DNA of 13,504 bases from the NCBI GenBank assembly GCA_021014945.1, contig MU266803.1:1-13504 (forward strand), written 5' to 3'. Both the position numbers and the translations under genes were made by a program. The DNA is from Leucogyrophana mollusca (taxonomy: Eukaryota > Basidiomycota > Agaricomycetes > Boletales). The notes under the pieces were generated by a model. That model ran no database searches. It was not told the origin of the DNA and was given only the letters and a program-made list of their open reading frames with translations. Shown here piece by piece: positions 1 through 9,607 of the stretch (positions are counted from its first letter, which is position 1; each line of letters opens with the position of its first letter).

Positions 1-106
1 GGGGCGGTGGTTGGTGTGTGGGTGTGTGAATGAGCGAGGGGAAGGAAAGAGAGGGGAGGGAAGGGGAGTTAGTATTAGTAACGCGGGAGGGGAGGGGGGA
101 CGTCAC

Positions 107-2840
107 CTGCACGGGCTGCGGCGCGGATATGAACGCGAGGGCGTCGCGGATGGTGTGGATCTGCTCGCGCTGTGGTTTGGGATTTAGGGACCGGGCGTGG
201 TGATGCGCAATGTATTCGATGCGTGGCGGGGCGAAGGGACGATTATGTGATCGCAGGAAAGTGAGAGAAATTCAACCCAGGCCAATCAGCACAGCTCTTC
301 CAGGCCTCGGGGCCAAACAACCCCCCAAAAAAAACCGAAAAAAAAAAAAACGCACCTGGATATCAAGCCTCAGCGCCCGCCAGTCCTCGACGACGGCGGA
401 GTCCTTCTGGTGCGGCACGCGGAGCGTCGAGCGGAACTTGCCGCCGAAGATGCGCGTGATGGGGGAGTCGGCGGATTTTGTCTGTGGGGTTGGTTGGGTT
501 TGGGGGGTGAGATGGGGTGAGGTGGGGTGGGATGGGGTGGAGTGAGATGAAAAAGGGTGAGATGGGGTGAGATGAGATGAGATGTGCGTTCATCAGCAAT
601 CAGCAAAACGCCCACACACTACCACGGCGGGACACTCACCGTGCGCGTCAGCACAGCGCGGTTGCGCTTCCCGACCTCGAGCCAGCCCTGGTCTTCCGTG
701 GCTTGTCCTTGTCCCGCTCCTTGTCCAGCCGCCACTCCGTGTCCTTGTAACTGTAATTGCCCTCCATGACCCACCACAGCCGCAGCCGGCGCAGACTCAT
801 GGGAGGGCTCAACGGACGCAGCGAGCGCGAGGAGCTCCTCCTCGAGCGTGTCGAGGTAGAACCCGAGGAACTCCTCCGCGTCTTCTTGGTGCCCGCCCTG
901 GGTGGGTGTTAGTTTGGTGTGGTTTGGTTTGGTTTGGTTTGTTAGGGGGAGGGGGTGAATGGAGGGGGTGGGAGGGAAGGGGGTGCAATGAAAGGAGGGA
1001 AGGGGGTGTAATGAAAGGAGGGAAGGGGGAGGGGAAGTGTAATGAAGGGAGGAGGGCATAATCAAGGGGGAGGGGGTGTAATCAAGGGTGGAAGGGGTGT
1101 GATGAAGGGAGGAGGGAAGGGGGCATAATGAAGGGAAACAAGGACACGCACCCGCATATGATCAAACCGCTTCTCGCCCCTCAGCGCGTCGTACACGTAC
1201 GTCGGGACGAACGAGTCCAGGCCCAGCGCGTCGTCGTCGTCGTAGCGCTCGCCTGCTCCTGCGTACCTGTCCACGCCCTTGCCCTTGCCGTTCCCGCTCC
1301 CACTGCCGCTTCCGTTCCCGCTGCCAGACCCAGACGCAAACGGAGACGCGGAGGAAGAGGTGGAGACGGACGGCCGCGGCCGGAACTCGCGCAAGAACCG
1401 CACCGTAGCGTCCACGAGGGGCGTCTTGCTCCTGCCCTCTTCGCTTCCCCCGTCCACAGCGATACTCGGGAACCCGCCGTCCCCGACGAGCGCCCCGAGC
1501 GCGTCGAAGAAGCGCGCAAAGGGCGGGCAGTAGACGAGGACCTGGAGGACGGCGTTCGCGAAGCACATGTTCCCGCTGTTGACGAGGCCGCGGGGGCGGA
1601 TTAGGGGTGGTGCTCCATTCACATTCAGATTCCCGAGCGCGTTGGAGGTCCCGGAGAGGAGGGCGAGGAGGGCGTGGGCGTTGGGGGAGGCGTTAGGGTT
1701 TAGGGAGGACGAGGAAGGGAAGGCGGAGGGGGATAGGGAGGAGGAGAGGGAGGACTCGGCGGGGATGGAGAACCCGAGGACGGAGGAGGTTGGGAGGGAG
1801 TTTGGGTTTTTGGGAGAGTTTGGGGAGGAGGGGCGGAGGAGGGAGGCCCATGATTTTTTGGGGGCGGGGGCGGGGGCGGGTTTTGGTGTGTCAACGGCCG
1901 CTGCAGTCTCGGCGTTGTCGCTGGCGGATGGAGCCTCTGACTTTTCGTCGACGGGCACAGCTTGTGCCTCGGCAGAGATGGGAACCTTGTCTTCGGCAGA
2001 GATGGCGACTTTATCCTCGGCAGGGACGGCACCCTTGTCCTCAGCGGGAGCCCTCTCGGCCTTGGGCACAGCGGCGGAGAGGGAGAGGGAGGTGTTAGTG
2101 GAGAGGGGGGACCCGGGGACGGGGGTGTCAGGTGCGGTGGAGGATGCGGGGGTGGTCGTCGTGGCTGTGGTGGCGGTGTCGGTGGTGGCTGTGGTTGCGG
2201 AAGAGGGGGCCTCGTGGTCTTTCCCGAGCCCGTGGTCCTCTCGAGAAAGCTCAGGCTTGGGCGCAGGAGGCTCAGGTGAGGGAGGCGGGGACGGGAGGGC
2301 GAGGGCGCTGTGTACGACGTCGGATGGGGGCCGTGCGCGGGGGGAGATGATGATGCCCGGTGCGGCTGCGGGGTCGGAGGGGCGCTTTGACCAGATGACC
2401 CAGATGCCGGGTGTGTGGGGATGGTGGGCGGGTGACTCGGGACGGGAGGGGGCAGTGTTCACGGAGCCGACGTGGGTGCGCTGTGGGGGGATGGAGACCT
2501 CTTGAGCGGGGGGCTGCGTAGGCGGGGGGAGCATGGAGAGCTGTTTGGGGAGGGGCGAAAGAGGCTGCTGGGGGTGCCACGGGGCAAAGGACGGGGAGTA
2601 CGCCTGGTGCTGCGGCTGTGGGTGCGGGTACTTGGGCTGCGGGGGCGGCGGTGGGGTGTACGAGTGGGGCTGCGGGTACGGGTGGTGGTAATTTTGGTAC
2701 GTCGGCGGGCGTGGTGGGGGCGGGTGCATGTGGGGTGGGAGGGGAAACTGGTACTGGTACGGGGCGGGTGCGGGGCCGGGGCTGTGGGAACCGTAGGCGT
2801 AGTGCTGGTAGTAATTTGATGGCCCGGGATGGGCCGCCAT
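107..2840 (-). CDS. Ubiquitin carboxyl-terminal hydrolase, Ubp3/USP10 type (3' end beyond the left edge)
   Basis: Thiol deubiquitinase of the USP (peptidase C19) family. Ubp3/USP10 relatives remove ubiquitin from trafficking and ribosome-associated proteins; that role is family knowledge. Four exons are visible: 2840-1152, 897-640, 481-356 and 169-107, all joined in phase 0, giving 712 residues so far. Introns start GTGCGT, GTGAGT, GTGCGT and, at 106, GTGACG, the last running off the window. Residues 1-410 are Pro/Tyr/Gln-rich and low-complexity. The Cys box GLVNSGNMCFANAVLQVLVY puts the catalytic Cys at residue 426. QEDAEEFLG follows at 567-575, then SPITRIFGGKFRS and a QKDS box in exon 3, in the order typical of USP10. 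The catalytic His box must lie to the left. The start ATG at 2840 has A at -3 and G at +4. A Gly/Ser-rich insert splits the catalytic domain. The family is secure; exact ortholog naming is inference. Confidence 0.93.
507..584. repeat. GATGGGGTGA-type simple repeat in protease intron 2
   Basis: Inside the second protease intron (639-482 on the minus strand) the plus strand is an irregular array of gatg, gtga and ggggt words. On the pre-mRNA this reads as a CATCTCA/CACCCC pyrimidine-rich tract. It lies just upstream of the acceptor CCCCACAG at 482. Confidence 0.8.
921..940. repeat. GGTTT x4 pentanucleotide run in protease intron 1
   Basis: Four exact GGTTT units. On the transcript these read AAACC and lie just upstream of the branch-like CTAAC and the acceptor ACCCAG of intron 1 (898-1151). 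Confidence 0.8.
956..1136. repeat. Variable-length purine minisatellite in protease intron 1
   Basis: About seven units of roughly 19-31 bp, each beginning AATGAA, AATCAA or GATGAA and followed by runs of GGGA/GGGGG and usually ending TGT or CAT. They fill most of the 254-nt intron 1 (1151-898). The plus strand is almost pure purine plus a few T. The nascent transcript is a long polypyrimidine tract. Confidence 0.85.
1265..1335. repeat. Gly/Ser/Asn low-complexity insert within the USP domain
   Basis: Minus-strand reading gives a run of alternating Ser-Gly with Asn and Lys (about residues 502-525), between the catalytic Cys box and QEDAEEF. The underlying DNA is a degenerate ccgttcccgctgcc-type array. 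It is probably a flexible loop inserted into the fold. Confidence 0.75.
1971..2042. repeat. 24-bp coding repeat, three copies (AEDK octapeptides)
   Basis: Three consecutive 24-bp units at 1971-1994, 1995-2018 and 2019-2042, plus a decayed fourth. On the minus strand they code octapeptides of the form AEDKV(A/P)IS in the disordered N-terminal half of the deubiquitinase. Units differ at several bases, including third positions. Confidence 0.85.
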
Positions 2841-3060
2841 CGTCGTTCTGCCGTGCGTCAGCGCTGGAAAACGAGGTTCACTAGTGAAAAAGACTGATGA
2901 GACGCTGATTTTTGGGTGTCGAGGCGACGTTGAAGAAAGCTAGAGCTGTGATTACATCAGCCACGCCTGCACCACGCTGTGATATTGACGTCTATTTGGC
3001 CCCCCCATCCCAATCGAGCACCTGATTGAGCCTCGCCTTGGACGTGCACGCAAAGCTTAG
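2841..3060. promoter_or_regulatory. Shared divergent promoter region
   Basis: The 220 bp between the two divergent start codons must hold the 5' regions of both the deubiquitinase (minus) and the coiled-coil gene (plus). Visible elements are a perfect 12-bp palindrome TTCACTAGTGAA at 2877-2888, a CRE-like TGACGTC at 2986-2992, and a CCAAT at 3010-3014 about 50 bp before the plus-strand start. No clear TATA box is seen. Assigning function to these words is inference. Confidence 0.6.
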
Positions 3061-6000
3061 ATGGACCTCGGCGAGCACCCCCTTGTCCTCGAGGTGACGT
3101 CCCTCCGCAAGGACGCCGCCCGCTTTCAGGTAACTAAGCATTTACCTGTCTCCGCTGACTCACACTCAGTCTGTACAGCACCAAGCCCTCGCCGCAGCCC
3201 GCGACTCCGCACACGCACGCGAGCGCATCCCCCTCCTCGAGCACGAGATCGCCCGCCTCCGCGACGAGCGAGTCGTCCGCGCCGCCGTCCAGGACCCCGC
3301 ACCCCACAACGCCGACACCACACACGAACTCACCCTCGCCCTCCGCCGCGCCTCCTCCAACCTCGACCACGCCGAGTCTGCGCTCCAGGCGTGTGCAGCT
3401 GACCTTGCCCACGCCCACCACGACGCCCGCCGCGCCCGCGCCGCGGAGGAGGGCGCGTACGCCCTCGCAGCCCGCGCCAGGGCCAATGAGGAGGCCGCAC
3501 GCGCACGCGAAGAGGACGCGCGTAGGAAGCTCGCAGAGGGGAGCGCGCGGGAGAGCGCACTGGAGGCCGCCCTGGGCGAGTACGCCGATCTCGTCCGCAG
3601 CCTCGAGGGCAGGCAGAGCAAGTCGAGTGTCAGCCATCGCTCGGCGTCCAGTGTTACGCTTGTCGAGGGCAAGGAGCGCACTGCCCTCGAGGGCACCGTG
3701 TCCTCCCTCCGCGACCAAAACACCGCCCTCTGCGCTGAGCTCACCACACTCCGCACCGAGCTCGCCACCCTCCAAACACACCTCGACGCAGAGCGCACCG
3801 CCTCCGCACACACCCGCACCCTCCTCGCCCGTGCACAAACAGAGCTCGCCCGCCTCGAGGCGGACGACAAGACCGCAGCGAAGATGGTATCGCGATACAT
3901 GTACGTGCGCTTTTGGTTTGGGTTCTGGTCCTGCTTTGCTGGAATTTAGATTGGGCTTTTGGTTTTTGTTCGTGGTTGCGCTGTGTGGGTGGTACTCTGC
4001 GTTGTGGGGGTGGTTGGTTTGTGCTGTGGGTGTGCCCTGGTCCGTTGGGGTGCATGCACGCGTGTCTTGTCCCCGGGATGCACGCGTGCCCATGACTGCG
4101 ATGCAAGGGTGTCCTTTCCACCGGGACGCAGGCGTGTCCTTCCCCGGAGTGCATGCACACCATATCCCCCAGGATGCTTGCCTATCATTGCCTCTGGGAT
4201 GCATGTGTCCTTCCCCGCAATACACGGACGCATACCTGCGCCCTTCCCGTTCTTTCCCTTCCTTTCGCGTCCTTTCCTTTCGTGTATCATGTAACCCCAC
4301 CTCGCTCTTCGTTTTGCGCTCGCGTTTTCGCTGGGTGTAGTGCGTTTACTGACTTGCTTGTCCTCCCTTGCCTCCCGTGCCTCCCTCCCCACCCACAGGA
4401 AATTCTCCCAATCCACCACCAACGCCCTCCAAAGCGCCATGGACGCCCTCAAGACGCGGCACGCCGCCACGCTCGCGTCGCTCCACGCCCAGCTCGGGGG
4501 GCTCGCCGCCGAGCTTGCGTTTGCGCGCGAGCGGGCGTGTGCGTGCGCTGACCCTGCGCACGCCCTTGATCCCACGCACGCGCTCGATCCCGCCCACGCG
4601 AACCACCACACCCACGCGCACCACAACGTCACGTACAGCGGGAACCCCGAGCACCTACCCATTGCCCATGCCCTCGCACTCGCCACGCACGCCCGCCGCC
4701 GCGAAGTCGCGCTGCGCCTCGCGCTGGTCGCGCGGGAGGAGCGCGTCGCGGAGGGCTTGCGGCGCTGGGTGCGGCGCGCGCGGGAGGGGCTAGCGCGGGA
4801 GCGGGTCGTCGCTGGGTATTCCGCGGACGCACCCTCGCACCCCACAGATACAAACGCACCCCCACACCCCACAGCCACACACCCGCATCCCACCGCATAC
4901 ACCCAGCTCCTCCTCGACGCAGAGGCGTTCGTGCGCGCGCTGGACGACGACGACGACGCGCGGCTCGTGGGCGTGCTGGAGGCGCTTGGTGCGCGTGGGT
5001 CTGGGTCGTTGGGGGGGATTGGTGAGGGTGATGCCCATCTCAACTCCGCGCACACCCCCACTCCCAACCTCACAGACACACCCAACCACGTCAAACCCGC
5101 GCACACCCCCACTTCTAACCCCACGGTCATCCCGCCCGGCGCCCTCGCGCGCCTCGTCCTCGCGCACGACCTCGCGTCGTCCCTGCTGGGCGAGCTGGAG
5201 GGCGAGACGCGGGCGCGGGTCGAGTTGGAGGGGAAGTTGGCGGGCGAGACGCAGAGGGCCGAGTGGGCGTTTACTGGACTGAGCAAGGTACGGGAGCGGC
5301 TCGAAAAGGATCGGGACGACGCGAGAAGGAGCTGGGAGGCTCTGCCGATGAGGGTGAGGGCAGGGGCTGATAGGGCTCGGCAGGAGAGGGCTCGGCAGGA
5401 GAAGGCTCGGCAGGAGGAGGCGGAGAAGACCGAAGACGAGAAGACAGAGTACGAGAAGACCGAAGGGGAGAAGACGGAGGCCGAGAAGAATGAAGACGAG
5501 AATACTGAAGACGAGAATACTGAAGAGGAGAAGACTAAAGACGAGAAGACGAAAGACGACAAGACAAAGGACGTGAAGATTAAAGAGGAGAAAACCGAGG
5601 TCGAGAACACTGGAGACGAGAACAATGAATACGAGAAGACAGAGGACGTAAAGACTAAAGAGGAGAAGACCGAGGTCGAAGAGACGGAAGACGAGAAGAC
5701 TGAGGTTGAGAAGACTGAAGACGAGAAGACTAAAGCGGAGAAGGCGGAGGACGAGAAGACTGAAGACGAGAAGACTGAGGTCGAGAAGATGGAGGTCGAG
5801 AAGACTGAAGACGAGACGACTGAAGACGAAAAGGCGGTGGTCGAGAAGACGGAGGTCGAGAAGACTGAACACGAGAAGATTGAAGTCGAGAAGACTGAAC
5901 ACGAGACTGAACACGAGAAGACGAAGGGGCAGACAGAGGCAGAGGCAGAATCGGTTGGGAGTGGTGACCCCACGCCGGAAACAATTGCCGACGTGCATGA

Positions 6001-6558
6001 TTTACGAGGCGACGGGCCCCCCGCGTCCGTGACGACAGGCGAGGGCGACCCGTTTGCACTGCCGGAAGAGGGCACGCATACTACGGACGGGGGCGTGCAT
6101 ACGACAGACGCGGGCACGCTTGTAGCTACGACTACCGATGCATATGCAGATATCCCCGAAGAGGCCACTTCGACCACGCCCGAGGAGACAATTGCGAGCA
6201 CACCTGAGGAGCCCACTTCGACCCCACCCAAGAGGACGACTTCGACTCCAGTCGTACCCGTCCACACGAACCCCGTGCGTACAAACGCGCCAAATCCGCT
6301 CTCGCCCCCACTCATGAATGACCCACAGATGCAGCGCCCACACGCGTCCGCCGCTCCGCCCCCTTCAAAGCGCGCTCCGATTGATGCAGCCAACGCAGCC
6401 CCCCCGCCTAGTGTCGACACCGCGCCCGATCCCACGCTCGGGAACCCCGTGGGCATGGCTGCTGATTCACCCGCGGAGGCTGACGTTTTCTCTAGCTCCG
6501 AGTGGGTGACATCGGCTGCTGTGCACCCCACGGGTACGAACACGAGCTCAGACGAGGG

Positions 6559-6594
<36 letters not shown>

Positions 6595-8119
6595 CGAGGG
6601 CGAGGGCGAGGGCGAGGGCGAGGGCGAGGGCGAGGACACCATCCCCGCCCTCCTCTCCTCGCTTGGCCGCGTCAAGCACCGCTACGACGCCCTCCAGCGC
6701 GCGTTCCGCGACTGCCACCTCGCGCTTACGGATCTCGGGCACGCCGTCTCTCCCAATGCCACCTCTACGCCCTCCTCCACCACACCCTTCCCGTCCTCGC
6801 GTGGCCTAGCGCCCTTTCCCTTGAATTCACTGCACGCCGCGAACACACACTCAAACACGTCATTGCACACGTCGCTACACGCGCACCCGAACACGCCGTT
6901 GCACGGCGCCCTCCAGCGCCTCGTGGACTTCACGGAGGACACGCGCGTCGAGCTCGAGATCCGCATCACGGACGAGGAGCTCCTCGCGCGCGGGTACGAG
7001 ACGCTGCTCTCCGTGCCTGGGGCCCTGCCTTCGCCGTCCGCACCCTCCAAGTCCGCTAAGGCGCGCTCCTCCCCTCAGTACGCAACGATGGGCAGCAACG
7101 GGTACGCGGCGATCGGCAACAGCGCGTACGCGGCGTACGTAGACCGCGAGTGCGCAGATGCAGATACAGACACAGACGCAGCCTCCGAGCTCGCAGCGAT
7201 CCGCGCATTCGTCGACGGGACGGACGAAGCTGTGCAGCGCGCGGTCGCGGGCTTCGAGCGGAAGCTGGACGACCTGCAGCATGATATCGCGGTGCTTAAG
7301 CGCGCGGTGCATGCAGGCGCGGGGGTGGGGATCGGTGCGGGCGCAAGTGGGAGGTCTGGCATGGGCGCAAGTGGGAGGTCCGGCGCGGGTGCAAGTGGGG
7401 GACAAAGGGAGCGACAGACGGGACGCGAAACGCAAAAGGAAACGCACCAGGAGAAGGGAAAAGAACGCGACGCGAACCCATCGTGGTCCACCTGGACCGC
7501 AAGCCTGCTCTCCCCCTCGCGCGGGGCGAGCCCGAGCCCGCCAACGTTTGGGGCCGTGATGACGTCTCCGCGACTCCGGCACTCGTCGTCTTTCACCACA
7601 GCCGCCGCGGGCCCGGAGGGGGGACACGCGGACCCGAGTCGGGGCGCGGGGGATCTAGGGAGCTTGGGGCTGAGGATCCGCGGGCCGGAGGGCCCGTTGT
7701 CGGTGTTCGGGACGTCCCCGTACGAGGCGGGACTCGGGGCGTCCTCGTATGGTGGTGCTTTGTCGGCGTCGCGCGCTAGTCTTGGGACGTCCTCGTATCC
7801 CTACCCGAGTCCGCTGTCGGCCTCGTATGCGGCGCTCGGGAGGGGCCCTGCACCGGCCCCGCGGGCGAGGATGTATTCGCTGGGGCTGGGGTCGCGGAGC
7901 ACGTCGTTGGCTTTGGGGTCGGGGTCGGGGTTGGGGTCGGGATTGGGATCGGGGTCACCGAGGAAGATGGCACCCCGGTTCCCGTCGGAGGTGGGGACGC
8001 ACCGGTTTTCGCTTTCGTCTGGAGGTGATGCTCGGAAGGTGGGCAGTATGGGTGGTGGGGATGGGGACGGGGAAGGGGAAGAGGAAGGGGAAGTGGAAGG
8101 GCAGAGCGACGTCGAGTAG
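3061..8119 (+). CDS. Large coiled-coil and low-complexity protein of unknown function
   Basis: Exons 3061-3129, 3179-3900 and 4399-8119 give 1503 residues. Introns are 49 nt (GTAACT...TACAG) and 498 nt (GTACGT...CCACAG). The second junction rebuilds an M codon inside KMVSRYMKFSQSTTN, a stretch that resembles agaricomycete coiled-coil proteins I recall, without any assigned function. Residues 1-300 and about 511-585 are heptad-like, rich in Ala, Leu, Glu and Arg. Residues 606-765 are about 32 EKTE(D/V) pentapeptides. Then come a Pro/Thr-rich disordered part and an acidic (EG)9 run. Three more ordered segments follow at about 1012-1045, 1098-1140 (containing VELEIRITDEELLARGYETL) and 1193-1236 (ERKLDDLQHDIAVLKRAVH). 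A Ser/Gly-rich tail ends the protein. No signal peptide, membrane helix or enzyme motif is seen. A scaffold or cytoskeletal role is possible but unproven. Confidence 0.88.
4055..4223. repeat. Degenerate 24-bp minisatellite in the long intron of the coiled-coil gene
   Basis: Seven units start at 4055, 4079, 4102, 4127, 4150, 4175 and 4200, spaced 23-25 bp. The approximate consensus is TGCANGCGTGTCCTTCCCCGGGA. The array lies in the middle of intron 2 (3901-4398), which is ten times longer than intron 1 of the same gene. Confidence 0.85.
5423..5902. repeat. 15-bp coding minisatellite, about 32 EKTE(D/V) units
   Basis: Units of GAGAAGACTGAAGAC type repeat in register about 32 times and code pentapeptides EKTED, EKTEV, EKTKD, EKTEH and similar. 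Divergence among units is substantial, and the reading frame is kept throughout with no length change that is not a multiple of three. The product would be a highly charged Glu/Lys segment. The 5-residue period does not match a coiled-coil heptad. Confidence 0.92.
6578..6631. repeat. GAGGGC hexanucleotide x9
   Basis: Nine exact GAGGGC units code (Glu-Gly)9. They are preceded by a GAGGAC-rich stretch (6551-6577) coding Asp/Glu. A perfect hexamer run in an exon is a likely length-polymorphic site. Confidence 0.95.
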
Positions 8120-8833
8120 GTGCGGACTTTGTGTGGACTATTTGGCTAATATATGCTCTTTGATCTTCGAACAATCTCTCTTGTTATTCCCTCCTTTTCA
8201 CGCACGCGAACTTGGACGAACCTCACGATTATTTTACGCCACTGCACGTAGGATACAGTATTAGCATACATACATACCCCTTGCTGTCTTCTGGATCGCC
8301 GGCCGATCGTTGGCAATACCTTGATCACTTTCTGTGTGCTGACCCCTGAGCGCTGATCAAGCACCTGGCACGAGAAACGTGGCTCTTCTCAAGTATTTAC
8401 CCTCTAAGCAAGGCCAATGGAGGCCCTTTGGCATGCTGCCTGTACAAGAACGGAGCAGTTTAGGTCGGAGGTTTTTGCCAATAAACTGCATTTTGCATGA
8501 ACTGAGTGTTCGATAACTAACCCCCCAGCGGAGTGTACACCTTTTATACATTGTATATTGGCAGGTTGAGCGCCTACAGTTTCGCAGCTATTATGCAGTC
8601 TAGTCGACCATGCTTTGGTGGTTTCTGAGGTCACCAGGGAGGGGATGTCACCTCTCATGGCGGGAGGAGCGAGAGTGCGGGCCATGGGCTATACGCCTGA
8701 CGTTGCGCTGGACAATCGGCCGCATCGCGATCTTGGTGAGGCCCTTCGAACAAGGACTGCGAGAGTGAGCGATCTAGAGCGCGGAAGCATTGTCCGCGAG
8801 CCGATCCAAAAACCAAACTAGCGGTTATGCGTT
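8120..8833. other. Convergent intergenic region, no supported gene
   Basis: 714 bp between the 3' ends of the coiled-coil gene (plus) and the ICT1-like gene (minus). An AT-rich TAATATATG word at about 8148 may lie near the poly(A) site of the plus gene. On the minus strand TATAAAAGG at about 8537-8545 resembles a TATA box, but the only ORF after it is 44 codons. A 93-codon minus ORF (8685-8404) matches nothing I know. Confidence 0.6.
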
Positions 8834-9607
8834 TCAGTCGCTCCAACCTTTGCTAGACCTGCTCTTCTTCACGGCGCTCCTTTTCTGTTTCTGCGATCTT
8901 CTCCGTATGTCGTCGGCTTTCTGGAGATTCGAAACACGCTTTCTCTGTTCAGCACTCGGAGAATTCTTGATGAATTTTGCCGCAGCTTCCATTACCAGAG
9001 TGTGCAGCTGCACCATCGGAAGAGGTCAATTTGAAAGCGCGAGGAATGAAACCCTGATATCATACCTTTGACAAGCCATCGTCGACATTTAGCGCTTGTG
9101 AGCGCGACACGCTCGACGTGATCAGCAACGAGTGCGAGGACTTGACATAGTGAGGCTTGCACGAATTGTTAGATATACACAACTACGCTGGAGGCTGCTG
9201 GTACTTACGCTCCGCGTGAGGCTTTCTCTGGCCCACATAGGTATCCACGCTGCGTCGACGCGACAGCGAACCAACACCTTGGTCTCTACTTTGTTCACAT
9301 TCTGCCATGGAAGTGTTTAAGCTGCGCATCGCTGAGGACTACAAAACGGACGAACCTGCCCACCAGGGCCCGAACTTCGTGCAAACGACATATCGACAAG
9401 ATCCCTCGGGATCGAAGCAGTCTTAAACCTACTGAGCCACGACCGGGCCTGTTCCTCGTCCCCGGGAGAGGCGAGAGCAGCGGTAGAAGGGGGGACAGGA
9501 AGAGACGTGTGGGTTAACCTGACTCGTACATTGTTCGCAAGGCCCCAAGTGCGGCTGAGCGTGTGTCCCACAACAAGCCGACCAAAAGTAGAGAGGGATA
9601 AGCTCAT
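8834..9607 (-). CDS. Mitochondrial ICT1/Pth4-like peptidyl-tRNA hydrolase (GGQ domain)
   Basis: RF-1 domain protein that hydrolyses peptidyl-tRNA on stalled mitochondrial ribosomes (family knowledge: human ICT1/MRPL58, yeast Pth4). Exons 9607-9356, 9301-9209, 9155-9066 and 9007-8834 give 202 residues. Introns are 54, 53 and 58 nt with donors GTTCGT, GTAAGT and GTATGA. Joining exons 1 and 2 rebuilds FARSSGPGGQNVNKVETKV, with GGQ at residues 82-84, the hallmark of the catalytic loop. Exon 2 continues with DAAWIPMWARESL. The C-terminal exon is Lys/Arg-rich (QKQKRSAVKKSRSSKGW), like the basic ribosome-anchoring tail of ICT1. I chose the ATG at 9607 (G at -3) because it opens an Arg-rich, acid-free presequence (MSLSLSTFGRLVVGHTLSR) fit for mitochondrial import. 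There is no codon-recognition domain, as expected for this subfamily rather than a true release factor. Confidence 0.92.

Noticed and set aside
1567..2505. A 312-codon plus-strand frame opposite the deubiquitinase N-terminus
   Set aside because: It is the mirror of a low-complexity, stop-poor GC-rich exon. It is Gly/Glu/Ala-rich without motifs, while the minus frame joins a proven USP domain.
4340..4398. Extending the third exon of the coiled-coil gene upstream of 4399
   Set aside because: The frame is open but lacks an ATG start there. The GTACGT donor at 3901 and CCACAG acceptor at 4398 join in phase and rebuild the KMVSRYMKFSQ stretch.
3946..6675. A 909-codon open frame on the minus strand, Ser/Phe/Val-rich, opposite the coiled-coil gene
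   Set aside because: It is antisense to clear coding sequence and runs through its intron. The openness comes from GC-rich codons and from the 15-bp repeat, whose complement has no stops in more than one frame (a second antisense frame of 402 codons is also open). No family motif is present.
8404..8685. A 93-codon minus-strand ORF in the convergent intergenic region
   Set aside because: No recognisable domain, and a TATA-like word lies inside rather than before it. The length is expected by chance at this composition.
8615..8821. A 68-codon plus-strand ORF
   Set aside because: No motif or splice support, and it overlaps the 3' flank of the ICT1-like gene.
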